DNA of 17,683 bases from an uncultured Gammaproteobacteria bacterium (GTDB lineage: Bacteria; Pseudomonadota; Gammaproteobacteria; Rariloculales; Rariloculaceae). The notes under the pieces are model-generated. The model was not told the origin of the DNA and searched no databases. It worked only from the letters and a program-made list of their open reading frames with translations. Position numbers and translations under genes: made by a program. Each line of letters starts with the position of its first letter. Position 1 is the first letter of the stretch. The stretch lies in assembly GCA_946887385.1 (NCBI GenBank), contig CAMPKU010000069.1:1-17683 (forward strand), given 5' to 3'. Of this stretch, positions 1-6,526 are shown in pieces.

Positions 1-93
1 GTGTGGGGGGGGGGGGCCCCCGGGCGGGCTCCGGCGCCTCCTGGGTGTTTGTATCCCGGGGGTCCCAGTACGCGTGTTACTCCCCCCCCGCCG
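1..93. other. Homopolymer-rich, probably unreliable contig end
   Basis: A run of 12 G (5-16) followed by 5 C, and another run of 8 C (82-89), lie in a non-coding stretch unlike the rest of the window. No convincing gene or motif is seen here. Such runs next to a strong hairpin (94-116) at a contig edge are typical of sequencing or assembly error, so these bases should be treated with caution. Confidence 0.6.
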
Positions 94-116
94 CCGGCGA
101 TGCAGGTCATCGCCGG
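94..116 (-). terminator. Hairpin downstream of the WDGDT secreted protein gene
   Basis: A perfect 9-bp inverted repeat, CCGGCGATG (94-102) and CATCGCCGG (108-116), has a 5-base loop. It lies 11 bases past the stop codon of the minus-strand gene ending at 128. Position and stem strength fit a transcription terminator. The expected T-tract is absent: in the reading direction the stem is followed by G-rich sequence, which lies in the suspect contig end and may be wrong. Confidence 0.5.
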
Positions 117-127
117 TAATCTCTTAC

Positions 128-1276
128 CTACTCCCCAGCATTGATGTCGAAAATCTGCGCCCCCTCTTCGGGATCGCCGTAAATATTCGCCCGCGGCCGC
201 GGCGGCGGCTCCTCGCCCCTGGCAATTGCCTCGTCTCGCTGCTGGTCCAGAGCGCGCTCGCCGGCCAAACCGCCGCCGACCGCGAAGTTGCCTTCGTGGC
301 ACGAGTACTCGTACGCGTAGTAACCGGGCTGCGTGGTCCACATCGTGCGCACCGTGAACGGCGCCGTGTACGTGTCCGGGTCGTTGACCGTCGCGCGGTA
401 CTCGATCATCTCGGGATCGACGCGGCGGATGCGCTCCGTCAGCACCATGTTGACGCTGTTCGGCGGGCCGCCGACGCTCGAGCGGTCCGTGAAGCCGCGG
501 CTCTCGACAACGAGCGTGTCGCCGTCCCAGTAGCCGCGGGCGGTGCCCGTGAACTGCGGCACGGCCGGGTACGGACGGTTGCGGTCGAGCGTGATCACGC
601 GGGTCTCGTGGATCATCTCGTAGCTGATCGTGACGGCGTCCGGGCTCTGACCGATGCGGATGCCGTTGCCGTAGATGGCGGCGCCCATGCCGCGATTTAT
701 CCCTAAACCAATGCAGCGATCGTAGAGCGAGAAGTCCTCGAACGAATCGAATCGCTCCGAGCTGAACGAGCCGCGGCCCGCCCCGGCCTGCTGACGCGCG
801 CGGGCCGCTGCGGTGATCGCAGGCGCCCGGCCGTTCGGCGGGTCGACGATCAGCGACGTGTAACCGAACGTGCGCGTGCCCCACTCGTTACGCAGGAACG
901 TCTCGGTGGTCGCTGCGCGCGTACGGCCCGTGTGCTGCTGCATCGCGCGCTGCAGGAACTGCTCCTGCGGCAGCGACTCTTCGCCGGCGAGATTCTCGGG
1001 ACGATCGCGCGGAATGCCGCGCATGTCGTCCGTGCTGTAGGTGCCTGCGAGGCTGGGATCGCCCCACGACGTACGCGGCGCCTTCCAGTTTGGGTTTTTG
1101 TACAACGCCGTTTGCTGCTCTGCCGGAACGCGTCGCGCTTCGGGCAGTTCCTCGATGTTCACCGGAGCCGGCGGCGCCCCCTGTCCCGGCCCACGCCCCT
1201 GCGCTAGCAACGCGAACGGAACGGATACCGCGAGCAGCACGGCGGCACTCGACAGACCTCGAATCTTTAGCTTCAT
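128..1276 (-). CDS. Exported protein of unknown function, 'WDGDTL' family
   Basis: The 382-residue product has an N-terminal secretory signal (basic MKLKIR, hydrophobic 9-25, likely cut after the A-Q region near 25-26). It should therefore be periplasmic or surface exposed. I recognise a recurrent family of secreted proteins of unknown function. Its landmarks here are a YDRC segment (185-188), Y-E-M-I-H-E (219-224), the core WDGDTLVVES (250-259), and a C-terminal E-Y-S-C-H-E-G-N (323-330). The conserved Cys and His could bind metal, but that is inference. The last 50 residues are charged and Pro/Arg-rich, probably disordered. ATG at 1276 is supported by AGGGGAG (1281-1287, complement) four bases upstream. 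It is divergent from the lipoprotein gene at 1450, whose product shares the WDGDTL core. The family assignment is good; the function is unknown. Confidence 0.85.
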   Translation of the reverse strand: MKLKIRGLSSAAVLLAVSVPFALLAQGRGPGQGAPPAPVNIEELPEARRVPAEQQTALYKNPNWKAPRTSWGDPSLAGTYSTDDMRGIPRDRPENLAGEESLPQEQFLQRAMQQHTGRTRAATTETFLRNEWGTRTFGYTSLIVDPPNGRAPAITAAARARQQAGAGRGSFSSERFDSFEDFSLYDRCIGLGINRGMGAAIYGNGIRIGQSPDAVTISYEMIHETRVITLDRNRPYPAVPQFTGTARGYWDGDTLVVESRGFTDRSSVGGPPNSVNMVLTERIRRVDPEMIEYRATVNDPDTYTAPFTVRTMWTTQPGYYAYEYSCHEGNFAVGGGLAGERALDQQRDEAIARGEEPPPRPRANIYGDPEEGAQIFDINAGE

Positions 1277-1368
1277 GGTTCTCCCCTGGACCTTGGAGCA
1301 GATTCAAGCATGCGCCAGGGTGGTTGGGAACACCCCGCGCCCAAAGAAATACCTGCCGCATGCTGGGG

Positions 1369-1386
1369 CCGTCGCTGTCGCGACGG
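1369..1386. promoter_or_regulatory. Perfect inverted repeat in the divergent promoter region
   Basis: CCGTCGC (1369-1375) and GCGACGG (1380-1386) form an uninterrupted 7-bp inverted repeat with a 4-base spacer. It lies in the 173-bp gap between divergent genes, about 25 bases ahead of a TATATT box (1411-1416) that could be the -10 of the plus-strand gene, although no good -35 lies at the right distance. It could be an operator shared by both genes. This is inferred from position and symmetry only. Confidence 0.35.
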
Positions 1387-1449
1387 TACACGGCACCCGG
1401 CAGAGCGCCGTATATTGCGCGGACGAGCATCCCAAGGGGTATAGCAGCT

Positions 1450-2220
1450 ATGCGAAGCGTTGCCACAGTCATTGGGCTTGCCGCGCTCGCGGCCACGGGA
1501 TGCGCGCCCGAGCCGCCGGCGGCTACTGCGCTCTCGCAAGCGGCGCCGCCGGATCTCTCGGGCGTGTGGATGGCATTCGCCGTCGAGAATCCGGACGGCG
1601 GCGGCAATGCGCCGCGCTACTCGCCCGAAGGCGAGGCGACGCTCGATGCGTTTGCCGCCCAGTTCAGCTCGATCCCGGAGACGGGCGCATGGTGTTACGG
1701 CACCGGCATGCCGAGCGTGATGCTGTCCACGGTGTCGTATCCGATCGAATTCGTGCAGCACGCCACCCGGCTCGTGATGCTGGCCGAGCTTGAAATGCAG
1801 GTGCGGCGCGTCTATCTCGACGGCCGCCCGCATCCCGACGACTTTCTGCCGACCGGCGTCGGCCATTCGGTGGGCACCTGGGACGGCGACACGCTCCTCA
1901 TCGACACCACACTGCTGTCGGAATGGCCTGTGCGGCCATGGCCGCGCTCGGAACAGACGCACATCGTCGAACGCGTGTATCTGACCAAGCTTGCCGCCGT
2001 TGCGGCCCGTCCCACGGGATTCGTCGCGAGCGTCGAGGCGCCGATCAACGACGACGTGCTGGTCGTGGAGATGACGCTTACCGATCCCCTCTACGCGGGC
2101 CCGCAGCGACGCACGGCCTACTACCAGCGTATGGCCGACACGGCCACGCTCGAGTACGCCTGCTCGGCCGAGCACTGGCTGGAAGCGCTTGAGAAAAATC
2201 GAGTGTCTGCGGCGCTGTAA
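1450..2220 (+). CDS. Lipoprotein of unknown function, 'WDGDTL' family
   Basis: The 256-residue product has a short signal ending in A-A-T-G-C (Cys18), a plausible lipobox, so it is probably a lipid-anchored periplasmic protein. After a Pro/Ala-rich linker comes D-L-S-G-V-W (35-40), which often opens these modules, then GTWDGDTLLID (142-152) and a C-terminal L-E-Y-A-C-S-A-E-H-W (234-243). The order (Y..H-ATR, GxWDGDTL, ERV, then a Cys/His-containing tail) matches the divergent neighbour ending at 128, so I take the two as distant paralogues. The frame stays open upstream to 1090. ATG at 1450 is preferred because the signal peptide begins there and AAGGGG (1434-1439) lies 10 bases before it. 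No enzymatic role can be named. Confidence 0.85.
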   Translation: MRSVATVIGLAALAATGCAPEPPAATALSQAAPPDLSGVWMAFAVENPDGGGNAPRYSPEGEATLDAFAAQFSSIPETGAWCYGTGMPSVMLSTVSYPIEFVQHATRLVMLAELEMQVRRVYLDGRPHPDDFLPTGVGHSVGTWDGDTLLIDTTLLSEWPVRPWPRSEQTHIVERVYLTKLAAVAARPTGFVASVEAPINDDVLVVEMTLTDPLYAGPQRRTAYYQRMADTATLEYACSAEHWLEALEKNRVSAAL

Positions 2221-2254
2221 GCTACTCGAAACAATGAGTTGCGAACGTTTAAGT

Positions 2255-2271
2255 CCCACGCCGGCGGTGGG
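2255..2271. other. Short hairpin after the WDGDTL lipoprotein gene
   Basis: CCCAC (2255-2259) and GTGGG (2267-2271) form a 5-bp stem with loop GCCGGCG, 35 bases after the lipoprotein stop codon. No T-tract follows directly. It may be a weak terminator of the upstream gene or chance. Confidence 0.25.
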
Positions 2272-2309
2272 GTTACGTTAAACTTTTAGCTCGGGAACCG
2301 TGCGGCCGA

Positions 2310-2370
2310 GCAGCGCGCTGCGCGATTGGGTTCTGGTGAAGTATTCGTTACACTTTTCAATCGGTTAAAT
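2310..2370 (+). promoter_or_regulatory. Candidate promoter/operator upstream of the DUF1552 gene
   Basis: The 177-bp gap 2221-2397 is richer in A+T than the flanking genes. It contains TTGGGT (2326-2331) and TACACT (2349-2354) at 17-bp spacing, a weak sigma70-like pair. A perfect 12-base palindrome GCAGCGCGCTGC (2310-2321) lies just upstream. An 11-base near-direct repeat, GTTAAACTTTT (2277-2287) and GTTACACTTTT (2347-2357), flanks this region. This would serve the plus-strand run beginning at 2398. All of it is inferred from motif matching by eye. Confidence 0.3.
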
Positions 2371-2397
2371 GAGCTAAACGCGCGGAGATCATCCGGA

Positions 2398-3726
2398 ATG
2401 TTCATCAGCAAGAAACACCTCCCGCGGCGCACGTTCTTGAAAGGCTTGGGCGCCACGGTCGGGCTACCGCTGCTCGACGCGATGGTACCGGCCTTCGCGG
2501 CCACACCCGCCAAAAGCCCACGCGTGGGGTTCATCTACGTGCCGCACGGCATGGTCATGAGCCAGTTCACCCCCGACACGGCCGGCAAGAATTTCGCATT
2601 CAAAGACATCAACCGCTCGCTCGAGCCGTTCCGCGACCGGTTGAGCATCGTGAGCCGTCTCCATCACCGCGCGGCCGACTCCACGGCCGTGCACTCGCTG
2701 AGCCCCACTACGTGGCTATCCGGCGTCCGGCCGAAGCCCACGCAAGGCGTGGACGCGTTCGCCGGCGTCACGGCCGATCAGATCGCGGCCAGCGCCATCG
2801 GCCAAGACACGCTGCTGCCGTCCATGGAGCTGGCTACCGAAGACCACTCCGGCTTGATCGGCGCGTGCGACCGCGATTACGGCTGTATCTACATGAACAC
2901 CCTGTCATGGCGTACGCCCACCACACCGATGCCGATGGAAATCAATCCGCGCAAGGTGTTCGAGCGGATGTTCGGTCAAGGCGATAGCGAAGCCGCGCGG
3001 CTCGCACGGCGGCAGGAAGATCGCAGCATTCTCGACGCCGTCACCACTCAAGCCACGGGGTTGCAGCGCAATTTGGGCGCGCACGATCGCGCCACGCTCG
3101 ATAACTACCTCGAAGGTGTCCGCGAGATCGAGCGCCGCCTCACGCGCGCCGAGTCCCAGGTGGCCGCGAACGCCGACATCGTGATTCCCGAGGCGCCGTC
3201 GGGCGTCCCGTTCGAGTACACGGATCACGTGCGGCTGATGTTCGACCTGTTGGCGCTCGCCTACCGTGCCGATATCACGCGTGTGTTCACGTTCATGATG
3301 GGACGCGAGGTGAGCAACAGAACCTACACCCAGGTCGGCGTCACCGAAGGCCATCACGCGGTTTCGCACCATCAGAACAAGGCCGAAAAACTCGCGATGC
3401 TGGCGCGCATCCAGGCGTTCCACATCGGCCTGTTCGGCGAGTTTTTGGCGAAGCTCGACGAGATCCCCGACGGCGACGGCACGCTCCTCGACAACTCGAT
3501 GCTGCTGTACGGCAGCAACATGAGCAACAGCAACGCGCACGATCACTATCCCCTGCCAAACGTCCTCGTCGGCGGCGGCCGCGGGCGCTTGAAGGGCGGG
3601 CAGCACATCGTGGCCGAAGATCACTTGCCGATGACAAACCTGCTGCTGACGATGCTCGACAAGGTCGATGCCGGCGTCGAAGCCTTGGGCGACAGCACGG
3701 GCACCATCAGCGAGCTTTCAGCGTGA
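2398..3726 (+). CDS. Tat-exported DUF1552 family protein
   Basis: The 442-residue product starts with F-I-S-K-K-H-L-P-R-R-T-F-L-K-G, a twin-arginine signal (Arg10-Arg11), followed by a hydrophobic stretch to about 35. It should be exported folded to the periplasm. The mature sequence matches the DUF1552 family (G-F-I-Y-V-P-H-G-M near 44-52, L-S-G-V-R-P near 107-112, Y-G-S-N-M-S-N near 371-377, then H-D-H-Y-P-L-P-N). It is rich in conserved His. Its function is unknown, and its length fits the family. The frame is open to 2326, but ATG 2398 gives the standard family N-terminus and has GGAG (2384-2387) ten bases before it. Family members usually follow a DUF1587/1592/1588/1595 cytochrome-like gene; none lies upstream here. 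The stop overlaps the ankyrin gene start by one base, implying translational coupling. Confidence 0.92.
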   Translation: MFISKKHLPRRTFLKGLGATVGLPLLDAMVPAFAATPAKSPRVGFIYVPHGMVMSQFTPDTAGKNFAFKDINRSLEPFRDRLSIVSRLHHRAADSTAVHSLSPTTWLSGVRPKPTQGVDAFAGVTADQIAASAIGQDTLLPSMELATEDHSGLIGACDRDYGCIYMNTLSWRTPTTPMPMEINPRKVFERMFGQGDSEAARLARRQEDRSILDAVTTQATGLQRNLGAHDRATLDNYLEGVREIERRLTRAESQVAANADIVIPEAPSGVPFEYTDHVRLMFDLLALAYRADITRVFTFMMGREVSNRTYTQVGVTEGHHAVSHHQNKAEKLAMLARIQAFHIGLFGEFLAKLDEIPDGDGTLLDNSMLLYGSNMSNSNAHDHYPLPNVLVGGGRGRLKGGQHIVAEDHLPMTNLLLTMLDKVDAGVEALGDSTGTISELSA

Positions 3727-5246
3727 TGCGATCGATCGCGGCCCGCTCTCTCGCCGCGGCCGTGCTATCGCTGCTCGCGGCCACTACCCTCGCCGCCACC
3801 CCGCGGCTCATCGAGGCCGTGAAGAACGGCGACCGCGAAACGGCGTTGGCGCTGGCGGGCGACGCGGGCGAGGTGGGCGCGGCGGAGGCCGACGGCACGA
3901 CGGCGCTGCACTGGGCCGTGCGCCAAAACGATCTCGAGCTCGTAGAGCGATTACTGCAGGCCGGTGCGGACGCCAACGCCGCGAATCGCTATGCCGTCAC
4001 GCCCCTGAAGCTCGCCGCCGTCAACGGCGACGCAAAGCTGCTCGAGCGATTGCTCGACGCGGGCGGCGACGTGAACGCCGTCGGCCAAGACGGTGAGACT
4101 TTGCTGATGACCGTAGCCCGCGGCGGCCATGTCGAAGCTGCGCGCCTGGTGCTGGAGCGCGGTGCCGCCGTCGACGCTCGCGAGCAGTGGCACGGCCAGA
4201 CGGCCCTGATGTGGGCCGCGGCGCAAGGCCATCCCGCGATGCTGCGTGAGCTGCTCGCACACGGCGCCGACGTCAACGCACGCTCGAACGAAGAGGAGTG
4301 GGAGCGCCAAGTGACCTCCGAGCCGCGCGACAAGTGGTTGCCGCCCGGCGGGCTTACACCACTGCTGTTCGCCGCGCGCGAAAACTGCCTTACCTGTCTT
4401 CCCGTGCTCATCGAGGCGGGCGCCGACGTCAACGCCACCACGCCGGACGGCATCAGCCCCGTCGTCATTGCGTTGATCAACGGCCACTTCGACGTCGCGG
4501 GCGCATTGCTCGAAGCCGGCACCGATCCCAACCTCGCCGACTACACGGGCCGCACCGCGCTCTACGCGGCGATCGACTTCAACACGATGGTGAAGTCGAA
4601 CCGGCCGGCCCCAAAGGTCATCGAGAACCGCTTGACGGGCCTCGATGTCGCACGGCTGGCGCTCGAGCACGGTGCGGACGTGAACGCCCAGCTCAAGCGT
4701 TTGCCGCCCTACCGGGCGAAGCTCGATCGCGGCAACGACACCATGCTCGGCGGCGGCACGACGGCCTTTCTGCGCGCCGCAAAGGCCGGCGACGTGCCTG
4801 CGATGAAGCTGCTGCTCGAGCACGGCGCGGACCCGATGCTGGCCCCCACGCGCAGCGGCATTACGCCGCTGATGGCGGCGGCGGGTCTCGGCACCGCGGA
4901 GCAAGACACCACCGGCCGCGAGAAGACGCAGGCGCAAGCCATCGAAGCGGTCCAGCTGCTGCTCGACCTAGGCATAGACATCAACACGCCGGCACGCGAC
5001 GGCCAAACGGCGGTGCATGGGGCGGCCATGCAGGGCTACGATGACGTGATCCGTTTCCTCGCGGCGCAGGGCGCGAAGCTCGATACGCCCGACAACGACG
5101 GGTTCACGCCGCTCGACGTGGCGCTCGGCAAGGCCGGCGGTTTCGGCTTCACGGGCAACGAGGGCGTCGTGCGCGAAGCCACGGCAGCCCTGATTCGCGA
5201 GCTGCTGGCCGGCGACGAACGCCCGGCCACGGCCGCGGCGAGGTAG
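3726..5246 (+). CDS. Periplasmic ankyrin-repeat protein
   Basis: The 506-residue product has an N-terminal signal peptide (hydrophobic 8-24, ending near L-A-A). About ten ankyrin repeats span roughly 25-490. Clear units start at D-G-T-T-A-L-H-W-A (about 56), V-T-P-L-K-L-A-A (91), G-Q-T-A-L-M-W-A-A (157), G-L-T-P-L-L-F-A-A (209), G-R-T-A-L-Y-A-A (275), G-T-T-A-F-L-R-A-A, G-I-T-P-L-M-A-A-A and G-F-T-P-L-D-V-A. Most carry the L-L-x-x-G-A-D-x-N-A turn. Three units contain insertions (after about 188, 285 and 385). Ankyrin arrays bind protein partners, so a scaffold for the DUF1552 protein is plausible but unproven. The ATG shares its A with the upstream TGA. GTG at 3723 is an alternative start adding one residue. 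No catalytic domain is seen. Confidence 0.93.
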   Translation: MRSIAARSLAAAVLSLLAATTLAATPRLIEAVKNGDRETALALAGDAGEVGAAEADGTTALHWAVRQNDLELVERLLQAGADANAANRYAVTPLKLAAVNGDAKLLERLLDAGGDVNAVGQDGETLLMTVARGGHVEAARLVLERGAAVDAREQWHGQTALMWAAAQGHPAMLRELLAHGADVNARSNEEEWERQVTSEPRDKWLPPGGLTPLLFAARENCLTCLPVLIEAGADVNATTPDGISPVVIALINGHFDVAGALLEAGTDPNLADYTGRTALYAAIDFNTMVKSNRPAPKVIENRLTGLDVARLALEHGADVNAQLKRLPPYRAKLDRGNDTMLGGGTTAFLRAAKAGDVPAMKLLLEHGADPMLAPTRSGITPLMAAAGLGTAEQDTTGREKTQAQAIEAVQLLLDLGIDINTPARDGQTAVHGAAMQGYDDVIRFLAAQGAKLDTPDNDGFTPLDVALGKAGGFGFTGNEGVVREATAALIRELLAGDERPATAAAR

Positions 5247-5293
5247 CATGCAGGGCGCTCTCGGCGAGGCAACGACAAAGGGGTGATTTCAAT

Positions 5294-6478
5294 ATGACGC
5301 TCGACGGCTTGTGGAATCTGTCCTTCTGGGGCTACGTCGCGGTGGCGCTGGTGCTCACCCATGTCACGATCGCGAGCGTCACGATCTTCCTGCACCGGCA
5401 TCAGGCCCATCGCGGCTTGACGCTCCATCCTGCCGTGAGCCACTTCTTTCGGCTCTGGCTATACCTGACGACCGGCATGGTCACGCGCGAATGGGTGGCC
5501 ATTCACCGTAAGCATCATGCGCGCTGCGAAACGGCCGAGGATCCCCACAGCCCGCAGGTCTACGGCATCTGGCGCCTCATATTCGGCGGCGTGGGACTCT
5601 ACCGCTCCGAAGGCCGCGTCGAGGAAACCCTCACCACCTACGGCCGCGGCACGCCCGACGATTGGCTCGAGCGGCACGTCTACAGCCGATACCGCTACCT
5701 CGGCGTGCTGCTGATGCTGCTCATCGATTTGGTGCTGTTCGGCTGGGTCGGCTTCATCATCTTCGCCGTGCAGATGGTCTGGATCCCGTTTTGGGCCGCC
5801 GGCATCATCAACGGAGTGGGACACTACTGGGGCTATCGAAACTTCGAGACCCAGGACGCGTCGCGCAACATCGCTCCGCTCGGCATTCTCATCGGCGGCG
5901 AGGAATTCCATAACAACCACCATGCCTACGGCTCGTCGGCGAAATTCTCGAGCAAGTGGTGGGAGCTCGACATCGGCTGGCTGTACATTCGCACGCTCGA
6001 GGTTCTTGGGCTCGCGAGCGTGAAGAAAGTCGCGCCCCGCGCATCGTTCTCGCGCGCGCCGGCCGCCGTGGATCTCGACACCCTGCGTGCCGTCGTCACG
6101 AACCGCTTTTACGTGCTGAAGCTCTATGGGCGCCGCGTCATCGCGCCCGTGCTGCACGGCCATGCGGCCGGCGAGCCGAGCTTTCCGCGGCGCCAACTCG
6201 CGCGCGTGCGCAAGCTCATGATCCGCGAGAACACGGGGCTCAAAGAGGATCCGCATGCGCGGCAGTGGCTCGACAGAGCGCTCGAACGCAATCACTCGTT
6301 GCGCACGGTCTACGCGTTCATGCAGCGGCTAAAGGCGCTGTGCGCGCAAACTACGGGGAAGACCGACTCCGATCTCACGCGCCTACAGGCGTGGTGCGCC
6401 GAAGCCGAGGCCAGCGGAATCCGCGTGCTCGGCGACTTCGCGCGTCAGCTGCAAGCGTACACGGCGCAGCCCGCCTAA
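5294..6478 (+). CDS. desA: Fatty acid desaturase, DesA-like
   Basis: The 394-residue integral membrane di-iron desaturase has all three histidine boxes: H-R-H-Q-A-H (34-39), H-R-K-H-H (71-75) and H-N-N-H-H (206-210). Hydrophobic segments near 12-32, 48-62, 135-160 and 162-178 give the usual four-helix layout. Length and sequence (T-G-M-V-T-R-E-W, A-G-I-I-N-G-V-G-H, G-G-E-E-F-H-N-N-H-H) closely resemble Pseudomonas aeruginosa DesA, which introduces a delta-9 double bond into acyl chains of membrane phospholipids; the same substrate is inferred here. About 145 residues follow the last box, a basic cytosolic tail also found in these homologues. ATG 5294 has AAAGGGG (5278-5284) upstream. It sits 47 bases after the ankyrin gene. 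It probably maintains membrane fluidity. Confidence 0.93.
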   Translation: MTLDGLWNLSFWGYVAVALVLTHVTIASVTIFLHRHQAHRGLTLHPAVSHFFRLWLYLTTGMVTREWVAIHRKHHARCETAEDPHSPQVYGIWRLIFGGVGLYRSEGRVEETLTTYGRGTPDDWLERHVYSRYRYLGVLLMLLIDLVLFGWVGFIIFAVQMVWIPFWAAGIINGVGHYWGYRNFETQDASRNIAPLGILIGGEEFHNNHHAYGSSAKFSSKWWELDIGWLYIRTLEVLGLASVKKVAPRASFSRAPAAVDLDTLRAVVTNRFYVLKLYGRRVIAPVLHGHAAGEPSFPRRQLARVRKLMIRENTGLKEDPHARQWLDRALERNHSLRTVYAFMQRLKALCAQTTGKTDSDLTRLQAWCAEAEASGIRVLGDFARQLQAYTAQPA

Positions 6479-6513
6479 AGGCGGCGCCGCCGCGCCGGCT
6501 TCGCGCGGGTGAC

Positions 6514-6519
6514 GGGGGA
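6514..6519 (+). promoter_or_regulatory. Ribosome binding site fixing the start at 6527
   Basis: GGGGGA lies seven bases before ATG 6527. The same frame also has a GTG at 6509, but the binding site lies inside that longer reading and the signal peptide begins at the ATG, so 6527 is the better start. Confidence 0.75.
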
Positions 6520-6526
6520 AAAGCAC

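Noticed and set aside
1090..1449. N-terminal extension of the WDGDTL lipoprotein back to 1090
   Set aside because: It would overlap the divergent gene, is Arg/Pro/Ala-rich, and would bury the lipoprotein signal that begins at 1450.
2326..2397. N-terminal extension of the DUF1552 protein to 2326
   Set aside because: The twin-arginine signal must be close to the N-terminus, and the family's standard start matches 2398.
6471..6491. CCGCC-TAAA-GGCGG hairpin and 12-base palindrome at the desA stop codon
   Set aside because: The stem is only 5 bp in a very GC-rich context with no T-tract, and the next gene follows within 48 bases, so chance is likely.
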